A DNA stretch of 64,000 nt from Neptuniibacter sp. 1_MG-2023 (GTDB lineage: Bacteria; Pseudomonadota; Gammaproteobacteria; Pseudomonadales; Balneatricaceae), in NCBI RefSeq assembly GCF_030547185.1, contig NZ_JAUOQR010000001.1, positions 434,001 to 498,000 on the forward strand. Reading direction: 5' to 3'. The translations under genes and the position numbers were made by a program. Of this stretch, positions 18,538 through 28,291 are shown piece by piece (positions within the stretch are counted from its first letter, which is position 1; each line of letters begins with the position of its first letter). The notes under the pieces are model-generated. The model was given only the letters and a program-made list of their open reading frames with translations. It was not told where the DNA came from and ran no database searches.

Positions 18538-18876
18538 TTATTCTGCATCTGTTGCTTCAGAATTTGCGACCGATTCTTTGATTAAGGTTTCAAGCTCACC
18601 GCTTTCCGCCATTTCACAAATAATATCGCAACCACCAATTAACTCACCTTTAATCCACAACTGTGGGAAGGTTGGCCAATTAGCATACTTTGGCAACTCT
18701 GCACGAATCTCTTGGTTTTCCAAAATATTGACAAAGGCAAAACGTTCACCACAAGCCATTACTGCTTCAGAAGCGCGAGATGAAAAGCCACACTGAGGGA
18801 AACGAGGCGTCCCTTTCATGTAAAGCAGAATATCATTACTCTCAAGCTGTTCTTTAATGGTATCTATTACACTCAT
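18538..18876 (-). CDS. grxD: Monothiol glutaredoxin (Grx4 type)
   Basis: 112 aa from ATG 18876 (MSVIDTIKEQLESNDILLYM), which has AGG upstream and matches the family start; an ATG at 18912 would add 12 residues. The active-site CGFS is C29-S32, followed by the glutathione-binding WPTFPQLWIKGELIGGCDI. Such proteins bind a [2Fe-2S] cluster with glutathione and BolA partners and take part in Fe-S delivery and iron sensing. It lies 91 bp upstream of the peroxiredoxin gene on the same strand. Confidence 0.95.
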   Translation of the reverse strand: MSVIDTIKEQLESNDILLYMKGTPRFPQCGFSSRASEAVMACGERFAFVNILENQEIRAELPKYANWPTFPQLWIKGELIGGCDIICEMAESGELETLIKESVANSEATDAE

Positions 18877-19074
18877 TCGTACACCTATATTCTTTACTAA
18901 TTCTGAAAACATTTCTCACGGATATTGTGGCGAACAATATACCATATATCCGACCATCTTACTCTGATAATGTACATTTGCATTTCTTAATTAGGTCGAT
19001 AAATAATTTCTATCATTACCAACTACCGCAACCCCCTCTCTAAAAAAAATTACTGACTTTATTGATACAAGATC

Positions 19075-19103
19075 TTGCCAAAGCGATTAAAGCTGCCTAT
19101 TAT
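19075..19103 (+). promoter_or_regulatory. Sigma-70 promoter candidate for argD-argF
   Basis: TTGCCA (19075-19080), a 17-bp spacer and TATTAT (19098-19103), with five of six matches in each hexamer. The predicted start near 19110 is just before the hairpin at 19118-19133. Confidence 0.55.
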
Positions 19104-19117
19104 TCGTCCTTTAGATT

Positions 19118-19138
19118 GGCAGCCTTGGCTGCCTTTTT
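19118..19138 (+). terminator. Intrinsic terminator in the argD leader (candidate attenuator)
   Basis: Perfect 7-bp GC-rich stem GGCAGCC / GGCTGCC with a TT loop, followed by TTTTT. No plus-strand gene lies upstream (grxD is on the other strand), and a promoter candidate ends only 14 bp before it. It therefore sits in the argD leader and ends 21 bp before the argD ATG. Confidence 0.65.
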
Positions 19139-19159
19139 GCGTTGTAGGGAAATATAAAC

Positions 19160-20395
19160 ATGGCTGTAGAATCTATCATGACTACCTACAACCGGTTGTC
19201 CGTAGCGTTCGAGCGCGGAGAAGGCAGCTGGTTGTTTGATATAAACGGTAATAAATACCTGGATGCATTAAGCGGTATCGCTGTATGTGGCTTAGGCCAT
19301 GCACACCCGGCTGTTACGCATGCCATATCAGAACAAGCAGGCAAGCTTCTTCATACATCAAATTTATATACCATTCCCAATCAGCAGCAATTGGCGGAAC
19401 GCCTAACCCAGATTTCGGGCATGGAAAATGTTTTTTTCGGCAACTCTGGCGCCGAAGCCAACGAAGCTGCGATAAAAATTGCTCGCCGCTACGGCCACAC
19501 AGTTCGAAACATTGATAATCCTGCCATTATCGTTATGGAAAACGCATTCCACGGCCGCACAATGGCTACATTAAGTGCTACAGGTAATCGTTCAGCCCAA
19601 GCAGGTTTCGAACCTCTCGTTAGCGGTTTTGTACGCGCACCTTACGATGATATTGACGCCATCAAAACAATCGCAACAAACAATCCAAATATCGTTGCGG
19701 TTTTAGTAGAGCCGATCCAAGGCGAATCAGGCATTCATATACCTGCAGATGATTATCTCAACCAAATTCGTACCATCTGCGACGAAAATAACTGGCTAAT
19801 GATGCTCGACGAAGTACAAAGCGGTAATGGCCGCTCGGGTAAATATTTCGCCTACCAACACAATAATATTCTGCCGGACGTTGTCACTACAGCCAAAGGC
19901 TTAGGCAATGGCGTACCTATTGGCGCTTGTTTAGCACGCGGTGTAGCCGCTACTATTCTCTCTCCTGGTACTCATGGCTCAACATATGGTGGTAACCCGC
20001 TTGCATGTGCCGCTGCACTTGCTGTCGTGAACACTATTATGAATGAGAATTTATGTGACCGCGCAGAAAAATTAGGCAATAAAATTGCTGAGGGTTTCCG
20101 CAACGAAATCGGCACAGCCGAATACGTTAAGGAGATCCGCAACAAAGGTATGCTAATCGCGATAGAACTCACCGACGGTGGTAGCGAACTGGCAGTCTTA
20201 GCAAAAGTGAAAGGCATTCTATTGAACATTACTGGCGGCGGAAAAGTCGTAAGGATGCTCCCTCCTTTAACAATGACCGACAGCGAAGCTGAACTTTTGG
20301 TCAATACGCTTTCACAAATTATTAGGATTTATGCGGCTGATGAACGCAGCTCAGATGATCTCCCAGAAGCACCCAATGGCGACCGCAGAGTATAA
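19160..20395 (+). CDS. argD: Acetylornithine aminotransferase family protein
   Basis: 411 aa class III PLP aminotransferase making N-acetylornithine. Such enzymes often also serve succinyldiaminopimelate in lysine synthesis. Visible are [14 protein letters not shown], the PLP phosphate loop [34 protein letters not shown], the Asp of [15 protein letters not shown], and the Schiff-base Lys in [21 protein letters not shown] precedes ATG 19160. The stop shares one base with the argF start (TAATG). The C-terminal tail of about 20 residues ([17 protein letters not shown]) is longer than in typical ArgD and charged. Confidence 0.93.
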   Translation: MAVESIMTTYNRLSVAFERGEGSWLFDINGNKYLDALSGIAVCGLGHAHPAVTHAISEQAGKLLHTSNLYTIPNQQQLAERLTQISGMENVFFGNSGAEANEAAIKIARRYGHTVRNIDNPAIIVMENAFHGRTMATLSATGNRSAQAGFEPLVSGFVRAPYDDIDAIKTIATNNPNIVAVLVEPIQGESGIHIPADDYLNQIRTICDENNWLMMLDEVQSGNGRSGKYFAYQHNNILPDVVTTAKGLGNGVPIGACLARGVAATILSPGTHGSTYGGNPLACAAALAVVNTIMNENLCDRAEKLGNKIAEGFRNEIGTAEYVKEIRNKGMLIAIELTDGGSELAVLAKVKGILLNITGGGKVVRMLPPLTMTDSEAELLVNTLSQIIRIYAADERSSDDLPEAPNGDRRV

Positions 20396-21300
20396 TGACT
20401 ATTAGACACTTTTTAACACTAAATGATCTCAACTCAACCGAACTACGCCGATTGATTCGACGGGCAAGCGAACTTAAAGCCATTAGAAATCGCGGCGAAG
20501 TCTATGAGCCACTGAAAAGCAAAGTAATGTCGATGATCTTCGAAAAGTCATCGACTCGTACCCGTGTTTCTTTTGAAGCAGGTATGGCGCAATTTGGCGG
20601 CCACGCAATGTTTTTATCCCCACGGGATACACAGCTAGGCCGCGGTGAACCGATTAGCGATAGCGCTAAAGTGATATCTAGCATGGTTGATGTGGTAATG
20701 ATTAGAACATTTAGCCACCAGCTGGTTGAGGACTTTGCCGCCAACTCATCTGTACCGGTTATTAACGCGCTTACCGATGAATACCATCCCTGCCAACTGC
20801 TTGCAGATATGCAAACTTACTTTGAACATCGGGGTGAAATTCAAGGAAAAACCGTCACGTGGATCGGTGATGGCAACAACATGTGCCACTCCTATATTAA
20901 TGCGGCAAAACAGTTTGATTTCAAACTTAATATTGCCTGCCCAGAAGGGTTCGATCCAAATATGGAGCTGGTTGAGGAAAATAAAGAACGGGTATTTATT
21001 ACACGCTCTCCTCAAGAAGCAGTTTCAGGCAGCGATCTGATCGTCACCGATGTATGGGCTTCCATGGGCCAAGAAGAGGAACAAAAGGAACGGGAGAAGA
21101 AATTCTCTGGTTTTCAAGTTTCTCCAGCGCTTATGGATCATGCAAATGAAGATGCTTTATTTATGCATTGCCTTCCAGCCCATCGCGGCGAAGAGATTAG
21201 TATAGATATGATGGATGATCCTCGTTCGGTTGTATTCGATGAAGCTGAGAATAGACTGCATGCGCAAAAAGCATTATTAGAGTTTCTACTTGTCAAATAA
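20395..21300 (+). CDS. argF: Ornithine carbamoyltransferase
   Basis: 301 aa enzyme joining ornithine and carbamoyl phosphate to citrulline. The carbamoyl-phosphate loop is [12 protein letters not shown], with [11 protein letters not shown] and the catalytic Cys in [11 protein letters not shown], and the ornithine-site block [11 protein letters not shown]. It is translationally coupled to argD. In Pseudomonas, argF lies in the same neighbourhood as grxD. Confidence 0.96.
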   Translation: MTIRHFLTLNDLNSTELRRLIRRASELKAIRNRGEVYEPLKSKVMSMIFEKSSTRTRVSFEAGMAQFGGHAMFLSPRDTQLGRGEPISDSAKVISSMVDVVMIRTFSHQLVEDFAANSSVPVINALTDEYHPCQLLADMQTYFEHRGEIQGKTVTWIGDGNNMCHSYINAAKQFDFKLNIACPEGFDPNMELVEENKERVFITRSPQEAVSGSDLIVTDVWASMGQEEEQKEREKKFSGFQVSPALMDHANEDALFMHCLPAHRGEEISIDMMDDPRSVVFDEAENRLHAQKALLEFLLVK

Positions 21301-21304
21301 AGTA

Positions 21305-21334
21305 AGGTAACCACAGTAATTTTCTGGGTTACCT
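21305..21334 (+). terminator. Possible terminator after argF
   Basis: Eight-base-pair stem AGGTAACC / GGTTACCT with a 14-base loop, beginning 4 bp after the argF stop. The T-tract is weak (GCTCTTCTTG), so efficiency is uncertain. Confidence 0.5.
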
Positions 21335-21405
21335 GCTCTTCTTGCTCCAACGTACTATACTGCGTATATTCCGATTATAGGATCACCCACTAGAGAGACG
21401 AGCAA

Positions 21406-22320
21406 ATGGTTGAACTTCGACATCTAAAAACACTGTCCGCTTTACGCGACGCTGGTAGTCTTGTCGAAGCAGCAGAACGAGTTCACCTCACTCAATCAGC
21501 CCTATCACATCAGATTAAAGACTTAGAAGATCGTCTTAACTGCTCTCTTTTTATTCGTAAAACAAAACCTATTTGCTTTACCAGCGCAGGCCAACGTCTA
21601 CTCACACTAGCCGATGAAATACTGCCCATGATTCGTAATACAGAACGCGATATTGCGCGCCTTGCAGGCGGCGAAGCAGGCCGACTTAATTTATGTATAG
21701 AATGCCATAGCTGCTTTGACTGGTTAATGCCAACCATTGATCATTTCCGTCAACATTGGCCTGAAATTGAGCTTGATCTATCAAGTGGTTTTAGTTTTCA
21801 ACCGCTACCCGCCCTCGCACGCGGCGATTTAGATCTAGTTATCACATCAGATCCAGAGCCCCGTAATGGGATCACCTATATCCCGTTATTCACCTACGAG
21901 TCTCGATTGGCGATCAGCAAGCAACACCGATTAATGGCAAGACGCTTTATCCATCCGGAAGACCTCGCACAAGAAACGCTTATCACCTACCCGGTAGAGC
22001 ACCAGCGGTTGGATATATTTAATCACTTTCTAGATGAAGCGGGTGTAGAGCCACAAACCATAAGAACCGCTGAGCTGACGATTATGATGCTACAGCTAGT
22101 GGCAAGCGGTCGCGGTGTAGCCGCCCTACCAAACTGGGCACTACATGAGTACATCCAACGGGAATACATAGCCTCCAAACCTCTAGGCGAAAAAGGCATA
22201 TGGTGTACCCTTTATGCAGCGATTCGCGATGACCAAAAAGATGCAGAATTTATGGTCGACTTCCTTAATACAGCAAAAGATATCTCTTTCCGTAATTTAA
22301 CGGGTATTAAGACCGCTTAA
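21406..22320 (+). CDS. metR: LysR-type transcriptional regulator, MetR-like
   Basis: 304 aa. The N-terminal winged helix-turn-helix spans about residues 1-60 (LRHLKTLSALRDAGSLVEAAERVHLTQSALSHQIKDLE). The effector domain follows, with LNLCIECHSCFDWLMPTIDHF, a hallmark of MetR (E. coli has IAIECHSCIQWLTPAL), then DLVITSDPEPRNGI and VASGRGVAALPNWAL. MetR responds to homocysteine and activates methionine-synthesis genes. None of these genes is adjacent, so its targets are elsewhere. The next gene is on the same strand after 246 bp. Confidence 0.9.
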   Translation: MVELRHLKTLSALRDAGSLVEAAERVHLTQSALSHQIKDLEDRLNCSLFIRKTKPICFTSAGQRLLTLADEILPMIRNTERDIARLAGGEAGRLNLCIECHSCFDWLMPTIDHFRQHWPEIELDLSSGFSFQPLPALARGDLDLVITSDPEPRNGITYIPLFTYESRLAISKQHRLMARRFIHPEDLAQETLITYPVEHQRLDIFNHFLDEAGVEPQTIRTAELTIMMLQLVASGRGVAALPNWALHEYIQREYIASKPLGEKGIWCTLYAAIRDDQKDAEFMVDFLNTAKDISFRNLTGIKTA

Positions 22321-22566
22321 TAAATGATATAAATAATTAATCAACATTTAACAAGATAAGTATTTAAACGTGAATCGTAGCAATATGAATGCAGCAGCCC
22401 TGCAATCAAACTACATTACCTGCCCTGCTTTTTTTCTATACTCCTATTTTATTTAGGTCTGTAGACTTCGTGCTATCTGCACAAAATTTACAGGCCGCCT
22501 CCGCTCCTCTATTTAAATAATCTTTATATTTTTAGCTTTAAACTAGAACACTCTAGGATTCAGAAA

Positions 22567-23922
22567 ATGACCACACAAATATGGACACCGACTAGTTGGA
22601 GAGATAAACCTATTCTTCAACAGCCCGAATACACTGACCAAAAAGCATTAATGGATGCCGAAGCAACATTAAGCAAAATGCCGCCCTTGGTATTTGCCGG
22701 CGAAATAAACCAACTAAAGAAAGAGCTAGCTGAGGTTGCCCAAGGTAAAGCTTTTCTTCTCCAAGGTGGAGACTGCGCTGAGAGCTTTAACGAATTTAGC
22801 GCCGATAAGATCCGTGATACCTTCAAAGTCCTTATGCAGATGGCCATTGTCATGACCTTCTCGGCAAGCAGCCCTATAGTAAAAGTAGGTCGAATTGCAG
22901 GACAATACGCAAAACCTCGTTCCAGCGACATGGAAAGCAGCCAAGGCGTTGAATTACCCAGTTACCGTGGTGATATCATTAACGGTATTGAGTTTACGGA
23001 AAGCGCCCGACAGCCTGATCCTGAGCGTTTAGTAACCGCTTACCACCAGGCCGCATCGACGCTTAACCTGCTAAGAGCTTTTTCTAGTGGCGGCTTTGCC
23101 GATCTCCATCAAGTACATGCATGGAACCAAAGCTTTATTAGTAACAGCCCGCTGGCAGATAAATATCAAAATCTAGCGGATCAAATTGATCAATCTATTC
23201 GTTTTATGGAAGCTTGTGGTATCAATTCATCCAACACACCCCAGCTCCATGAAACGGCACTTTATACCTCTCACGAAGCACTGCTACTGAGTTATGAGCA
23301 AGCTTTAACTAGAACCGACAGCCTATCAGGTGACTGGTATGACTGCTCAGCACATATGCTTTGGATTGGCGACAGAACACGTCAACCCGATCACGCCCAT
23401 GTGGAGTTTTTACGAGGCGTCAAAAATCCCATTGGTATTAAAGTAGGGCCAAGTACAAAAGTTGACGACTTAGAGCAGCTGTTAAATATTTTGAATCCGG
23501 AAAACGAAGCAGGACGTATTACACTAATTACTCGAATGGGAGCCGATAAAATCACTGAGCACCTGCCTAGACTTGTTCGCGCTGTCAAACAGAGCGGTCA
23601 TCAAGTGATATGGAGTTCAGATCCTATGCATGGCAATACGATCAAAGCCTCCAGTGGTTATAAAACACGTAGTGTTGACGCCATCCTTAAAGAGGTCAAA
23701 GGATTCTTCGAAGTACACCGAGCGGAAGGCACCCATGCGGGCGGCGTTCATTTCGAAATGACAGGGCAAAATGTAACAGAATGCATAGGTGGCGCTTACA
23801 TGATTAGCGAACAAGGCCTAGCCGATCGCTACCACACTCATTGCGATCCCCGTCTTAATGGAGAACAAGCTTTAGAACTTGCTTATCTAATTGCCGACAC
23901 ACTAAAAGCCGCACGACGGTAA
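22567..23922 (+). CDS. Class II (plant-type) 3-deoxy-7-phosphoheptulonate synthase
   Basis: 451 aa enzyme condensing PEP and erythrose 4-phosphate, first step of aromatic synthesis. Class II hallmarks are [29 protein letters not shown], the metal-site Cys in [51 protein letters not shown], and [10 protein letters not shown]. It is unrelated in sequence to E. coli AroF/G/H. The 246-bp leader carries no structure I recognise. Feedback type cannot be read from sequence. Confidence 0.95.
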   Translation: MTTQIWTPTSWRDKPILQQPEYTDQKALMDAEATLSKMPPLVFAGEINQLKKELAEVAQGKAFLLQGGDCAESFNEFSADKIRDTFKVLMQMAIVMTFSASSPIVKVGRIAGQYAKPRSSDMESSQGVELPSYRGDIINGIEFTESARQPDPERLVTAYHQAASTLNLLRAFSSGGFADLHQVHAWNQSFISNSPLADKYQNLADQIDQSIRFMEACGINSSNTPQLHETALYTSHEALLLSYEQALTRTDSLSGDWYDCSAHMLWIGDRTRQPDHAHVEFLRGVKNPIGIKVGPSTKVDDLEQLLNILNPENEAGRITLITRMGADKITEHLPRLVRAVKQSGHQVIWSSDPMHGNTIKASSGYKTRSVDAILKEVKGFFEVHRAEGTHAGGVHFEMTGQNVTECIGGAYMISEQGLADRYHTHCDPRLNGEQALELAYLIADTLKAARR

Positions 23923-23943
23923 GCAGCCCATTACTCTAAATTA

Positions 23944-23967
23944 AAAAGCCTGCTCATGCAGGCTTTT
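23944..23967. terminator. Bidirectional intrinsic terminator
   Basis: Ten-base-pair stem AAAAGCCTGC / GCAGGCTTTT with a TCAT loop between the convergent DAHP synthase and CBS-protein genes. Confidence 0.9.
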
Positions 23968-23990
23968 CTATGTAAAACAATCTACTGTAT

Positions 23991-24395
23991 TTAAACGCCC
24001 AACACACCCTTTAAAACAATACCGCTATAACTCACAACACCTAAGACCTTACCATCCTTAATAACAGGCGCATGCGCCAAACCAAAGTTCTCAAACAAAC
24101 GTGAGCAATAGCGAATATCCATTTCGGGATCCACGGAAACGACCGGCTTAGCCATTACTTCATAGACGTTGACCCGCTCCGGTGCACGATCTTTAGCTAC
24201 AACGTTCTTGGCCACATCAGCTAAAAGTAACAGTCCATATTCATCATCAGGGTTTCGCTTATTAATGATAAGCACTTCAGAATTTTGTTGCTGAAATACA
24301 ATCAAAGCATCCTGCACAGTAATTAAACCATCAATGATAGCAAACTCATCCGTCATTACATCGCGGACACGGACTACTTTCTTTTCTACTTTCAT
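23991..24395 (-). CDS. CBS-domain protein
   Basis: 134 aa made almost entirely of a CBS pair (VRDVMTDEFAIIDGLITVQDAL... and VYEVMAKPVVSVDPEMDIRYCSRLFENFGLAHAPVI). CBS pairs usually bind adenine nucleotides and gate a partner protein. The gene overlaps the PII-like gene by 4 bp and closes the operon DUF1538-DUF1538-PII-CBS. An energy-sensing role for the membrane pair is an inference. Confidence 0.9.
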   Translation of the reverse strand: MKVEKKVVRVRDVMTDEFAIIDGLITVQDALIVFQQQNSEVLIINKRNPDDEYGLLLLADVAKNVVAKDRAPERVNVYEVMAKPVVSVDPEMDIRYCSRLFENFGLAHAPVIKDGKVLGVVSYSGIVLKGVLGV

Positions 24396-24742
24396 AGCTC
24401 ATCCTCAACGATATTCGATAGCTCTTTCACTTGATGAGCAATCCCTACTGCATCCTCTATATCAACTTGTATCGCTATTCCACGACCAGGATGCTCTTCA
24501 AACTCCGCAACGTTAGAAATTGTTTCTAGAATCTTCCGACTTAAATGCTCTTCAACAATAAAGAGCACAACATCACGCTGAGATACAAGCGTTAATCCTA
24601 AAAACGTTTTAGGCTGATTTACACCTTCTCCGCGAGCATTATTAATGACAGTAGCGCCTGTAGCACCCGCTTCGCGCGCAGCTTCCATGACCGCCTCAGT
24701 TTTTGAATCTTCTACAAAAACCACTAATAACTTGAAATGCAT
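24392..24742 (-). CDS. PII-family-like signalling protein
   Basis: 116 aa with a GlnB-like ferredoxin fold pattern (MHFKLLVVFVEDSKTEAVMEAAREAGATGATVI, then a T-loop-like segment RGEGVNQPKTFLGL and a C-terminal IEDAVG helix). It lacks the uridylylated Tyr and the B-loop of true GlnB, so it belongs to the broader PII-like group that gates transporters. It sits 20 bp after the second DUF1538 gene and overlaps the CBS gene. The likely ligand is unknown. Confidence 0.85.
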   Translation of the reverse strand: MHFKLLVVFVEDSKTEAVMEAAREAGATGATVINNARGEGVNQPKTFLGLTLVSQRDVVLFIVEEHLSRKILETISNVAEFEEHPGRGIAIQVDIEDAVGIAHQVKELSNIVEDEL

Positions 24743-24762
24743 AACCGCCCCTTCGACTACTA

Positions 24763-25542
24763 TTAGTCCGTTATCTTGCTACGTTTAGTACGTAATTCTG
24801 CAATTTGCGCATATGCCATAACCGTTATTATCGGAAACAAACTAGCAAATGCAATCAAGCCAAAACCATCTATTAAAGCGCTACGTCCCGGTACAGTTTC
24901 AGCTAACCCTAAGCCTAATGCTGCAACTAAAGGAACCGTGACCGTTGATGTTGTAACCCCACCAGAATCATATGCCAACGGCACGATCATTTTAGGGGCA
25001 AAAAATGTTTGAATAACAACAATGATATAACCAGCAATAATAAACCAGTAAATCGGGTACCCTGTAACTATCCGCCAAGCACCTAAAGAGATCCCTATAG
25101 CAACCCCTATAGCAACCGCAATCCGAAGTCCCCAAACACCTATAGAGCCCCCCGAAACCTCATTCGCCTTCATAGCTACAGCAATAAGAGAGGGTTCGGC
25201 GATTGTTGTGCTGGCACCTATAGCAAAGGCAAAGATATACACCCAAAAATAATCATACCAACGAAGGCCCATATCGGAAGGGCCACTCCAAGCACGAATA
25301 AAATCAGGATCTGTTAACTGCTCAGCCATTAAACGGCCAATAGGGAACAACGCTTTTTCTAGTCCTAACAAAAATAGTGCAAGGCCAAGCACTACATAAA
25401 CAAAACCAACTAACACCTTTCGAAGGTTGGCTATACGCCGTCTGATCACACCAAACTGAAAACCAAAAAGAATAACCACAATAGGTATTACATCTTTTAT
25501 GGTAGCAAGTGTAATATCAGCAAATTGCTCCCAAAATCCCAT
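24763..25542 (-). CDS. DUF1538 membrane protein, second subunit
   Basis: 259 aa, about six to seven membrane segments. Conserved pieces are GLEKALFPIGRLMAEQL, GASTTIAEPSLIAVAMKANEVSGG, and [22 protein letters not shown] followed by [29 protein letters not shown]. It is a paralogue of the next gene upstream. A DUF1538 pair from Halomonas has been reported as a two-component sodium/proton antiporter (UmpAB, from memory), which makes cation transport plausible. Its start shares one base with the previous stop. Confidence 0.85.
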   Translation of the reverse strand: MGFWEQFADITLATIKDVIPIVVILFGFQFGVIRRRIANLRKVLVGFVYVVLGLALFLLGLEKALFPIGRLMAEQLTDPDFIRAWSGPSDMGLRWYDYFWVYIFAFAIGASTTIAEPSLIAVAMKANEVSGGSIGVWGLRIAVAIGVAIGISLGAWRIVTGYPIYWFIIAGYIIVVIQTFFAPKMIVPLAYDSGGVTTSTVTVPLVAALGLGLAETVPGRSALIDGFGLIAFASLFPIITVMAYAQIAELRTKRSKITD

Positions 25543-26276
25543 TACATCAACATTCCATAGGCCATTACAAAAATCATAGGAGAAAGTGAAGCGAAGGCAA
25601 TCAACCCAAAGCCATCAATCATCGGATTACGCCCCTTAATAGAAGAAGCCAACCCAACCCCCAGAGCCGTCACTAAAGGCACTGTAATAGTCGAGGTGGT
25701 GACGCCACCCGAATCATACGCTATTCCAATTATTTCTTTAGGCGCAAAAAAAGTCATAATAACCACTAAAAGATAACCACCAATAATAATATATTGAATT
25801 GGCCACCCTTTAAGAATACGAAGCACCCCCAAAACAATTGCAAAGCCAACAGAAAAAGCAACGGTGTACCTAAGGCCGGACGCATATTCAAGTTGAGCTT
25901 GAGGCTCCATAGCGATCATACCACCAGCTGCAGCCACCTGAGCCGCTTCAGCCGCGACCGCAATTAATGCTGGCTCGGCTACAGTCGTTCCCACACCTAG
26001 AGCAAACGCAAAAAGTAATAACCAAAAAAGACTTCCTTTTCTCGCAAACTCATACGCCATACTCCCACCAATGGGAAACAACCCCATTTCTAAGCCATAA
26101 ATAAAAAAAGTAAGGCCGGCAACGACACACAAAAAGCCAACAAGAAGGTTAAAAAAATCAGGAATCGGCTGCTGTAAAACAACAAGCTGAAAAAACGCAA
26201 TGACAAGTACAATCGGCGCCAAGTCACGCAAACTCCCCAGCATTGATCGACCTAATGCAAACACGCCCGCTTTCAA
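25542..26276 (-). CDS. DUF1538 membrane protein, first subunit
   Basis: 244 aa, six to seven membrane segments, sharing [39 protein letters not shown] and [22 protein letters not shown] with its paralogue. The repeated GT-T-AEP and DSGGVTTS motifs are presumably at the ion path. It is the first gene of a four-gene operon with PII-like and CBS regulators. The hairpin just upstream belongs to the preceding gene, so the promoter must lie within about 80 bp. Confidence 0.85.
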   Translation of the reverse strand: MKAGVFALGRSMLGSLRDLAPIVLVIAFFQLVVLQQPIPDFFNLLVGFLCVVAGLTFFIYGLEMGLFPIGGSMAYEFARKGSLFWLLLFAFALGVGTTVAEPALIAVAAEAAQVAAAGGMIAMEPQAQLEYASGLRYTVAFSVGFAIVLGVLRILKGWPIQYIIIGGYLLVVIMTFFAPKEIIGIAYDSGGVTTSTITVPLVTALGVGLASSIKGRNPMIDGFGLIAFASLSPMIFVMAYGMLM

Positions 26277-26358
26277 TACAGTCCGCTCTCTATCGGTAAA
26301 GAAATAAGTTATAACAGAAAGATGAGCGTTTTAGTCCACCCCGACAAAAAAAATACAG

Positions 26359-26390
26359 AAAAAAGCCAAGGCATTAGCCTTGGCTTTTTT
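26359..26390 (-). terminator. Intrinsic terminator after the first Slam-cargo-like gene
   Basis: Fourteen-base-pair stem A6 GCCAAGGC / GCCTTGGC T6 with an ATTA loop, 18 bp after the stop of the secreted-protein gene. Confidence 0.92.
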
Positions 26391-26407
26391 ACTAAACAAA
26401 GAAGAGT

Positions 26408-27613
26408 TTACTCAGGAACAGCAGGGGAAGTAATCGCGTCATTAACACCCGCAAACAGTGTCTCATGCTGTAAGTCAGTGTATTCATTTGTAGACTTAAC
26501 AATATCAACCATACCGACTACAGATTGAGCATTACCACCAAACACTGCACCATTAACCGTACCTGTTACGGCTCCATCCACTGCACTCAAGTTACCTGAA
26601 TTCGCCATAAAGTTAATACCATCAACCGTACCATTAGTAACAGCAAAAGCAACCTGACCTACAACATTAGTAGCTGTTGTACGAACAAAGCCATCACCTT
26701 GAACATCGCCATTATTCCAAGCACCATTCCATGTATTATTGCCAAAATCAATGGATGCCGCGAACGTACCTCCACCCATTGTAATACCGCTATAAGAGGC
26801 AATCACACCATTAGAACCAATATAATCATTTAACTGATCCAGAGAGGTTGTAATACCCGCCCAAACAGCGCCATTAGCAGTATCAAAACCAGATGAAGAT
26901 AGAGTACTGCTAGACCAAGTACCCTCTGCAACACCTAATAAAGGAAAGAAGTTAGAGAAAAACACGTCAGAATAGCTATTACCTTCCAGTTTAGCTAAGC
27001 CACCCCAGCCATAACCGAACGTACCTGTAGCCTCATCAACCACTAGCTCATAGCCTTCATTGCCTTGCACATCAAAAGAACCAGCAATACGAGGAAACAA
27101 CACTCTTTGCAAAAGAGGACGATCTGCATCTGCTTCATAAATATCGGCTGTAAAAGTACCTACATCACCAACAGCAAATCTTGGCGGTACTGGAAGCCTA
27201 CTTTGTTCACCTTGAGACGTAGGGGCCGAATTTTGAGAATAGCTAGACTCTCGAATAGTAACAAACCCACAGACTGCACCAGCTTCGCATAGCGCAATAT
27301 CTACTGGATCTACTGGATCTACTGGATCTACTGGATCTACTGGATCTACTGGATCTACTGGTACATTAAATCCAGGTTCATTTTGCCCATTACGACCAGT
27401 CTCACCTTGACCTACACCAGCAAACGCTAATCCTAAGGCCGCTGTATTAATTTCACCACCTGCCGCAGTTGCAAAATTTTGCGCCCACTGGCCCCAAGAT
27501 CTTACAGAATCCTCTTCTTCATCAGAAGAACCTGTATTAGCTGAAACCGACAACGCTGAAGTTAAAAGAATTGAAGCTATTGATACAGAAACTAGATTTC
27601 GCTTAAACATCAT
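26408..27613 (-). CDS. Secreted TbpB/hemophilin-like barrel protein, candidate Slam (type XI) cargo
   Basis: 401 aa. A cleavable signal peptide (about residues 1-25, ending SVSA) has no lipobox Cys, so the product is soluble, not a lipoprotein. Residues 30-70 (SVRSWGQWAQNFATAAGG) match the other cargo-like gene at 29718-31012. Seven identical PVD repeats follow, then CEAGAVCGF with a probable disulfide, a middle beta-rich region, and a C-terminal barrel (GAVTGTVNGAVFGGNAQSVVG) resembling the FYGP.A...GG pattern of TbpB-type domains. Such barrels are the recognition end for Slam exporters. The neighbouring Slam gene supports this. Ligand unknown. Confidence 0.7.
   Translation of the reverse strand: MMFKRNLVSVSIASILLTSALSVSANTGSSDEEEDSVRSWGQWAQNFATAAGGEINTAALGLAFAGVGQGETGRNGQNEPGFNVPVDPVDPVDPVDPVDPVDPVDIALCEAGAVCGFVTIRESSYSQNSAPTSQGEQSRLPVPPRFAVGDVGTFTADIYEADADRPLLQRVLFPRIAGSFDVQGNEGYELVVDEATGTFGYGWGGLAKLEGNSYSDVFFSNFFPLLGVAEGTWSSSTLSSSGFDTANGAVWAGITTSLDQLNDYIGSNGVIASYSGITMGGGTFAASIDFGNNTWNGAWNNGDVQGDGFVRTTATNVVGQVAFAVTNGTVDGINFMANSGNLSAVDGAVTGTVNGAVFGGNAQSVVGMVDIVKSTNEYTDLQHETLFAGVNDAITSPAVPE
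27299..27361 (-). repeat. Seven-copy 9-bp tandem repeat encoding Pro-Val-Asp
   Basis: Seven identical copies of CCAGTAGAT on the coding strand, in frame. Changes in copy number would lengthen or shorten the linker without breaking the frame. Nucleotide identity suggests recent slippage expansion. Confidence 0.95.
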
Positions 27614-28246
27614 TATATCCCTTATCTTAATGAGCGACCCAGCTCCTAGTGTTTAAACACAGGCGGGTAATGAATACGTTATATGTTCATATTTTATACA
27701 TATAAACCATGTTTGTAATTGTACCAAGGTACAGGTAACTTTTTTATCGATACATTTATAAAAGAATAAAAGAAGTACCCACCAAAATAGCCTTTTTCAA
27801 ACATGCCCCTTTAGCGGATATAACACCACCACAATAAACAGCAACGACTCCATTAGGGGCTATAACTTAAATTTTCTCCGGTCGAGCCTACAATTCCACT
27901 ACCAAGTATTTAGCAGCGCCTTACAAAATTCAAACATTAACGCCCCGTATTCATAATATAGTCGCTGATAAAAAATCAGCTACACTTTCCCTTCAACAAA
28001 GACGATGAATGAATCTAAAACGACTAATTAGAGCAATAAAACAGTTCCACTCAACCTATATAAATTGTAGTTGAATAACGTCTATTTACCAGTCGTTGAT
28101 TACCTAAAGATAAGAATATCTATATTACTACTTTTACCACCACTAGCCTGAAAGACGTCCTACTAACAAAATATTGAACGCTATATCAAAGCTCATCGCT
28201 ATAGCAATGGAATTCCCTAAACAGCCCCACACCTTAAAATGAAAAA
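27614..28246. other. Non-coding gap between the Slam gene and its first cargo-like gene
   Basis: About 630 bp, AT-rich, no convincing gene. Near the cargo start are two perfect 12-bp palindromic sites: GTGTTTAAACAC at 27649-27660 and GTACCAAGGTAC at 27721-27732 (five-base arms, AA centre). Either could be an operator. The gap implies that the cargo-like gene has its own promoter. Confidence 0.6.
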
Positions 28247-28264
28247 GGCCTCTAAAAAGAGGCC
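28247..28264 (-). terminator. Intrinsic terminator after the Slam gene
   Basis: Seven-base-pair stem GGCCTCT / AGAGGCC with a four-base loop. On the minus strand TTTTT follows directly. Confidence 0.85.
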
Positions 28265-28291
28265 CTTATTCTTAGATACTGTATTTAGAAA

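Noticed and set aside
27301..27360. Tandem repeats considered as a CRISPR or VNTR regulatory array
   Set aside because: Units are nine bases with no spacers and lie in frame in a coding region, so they are coding repeats.
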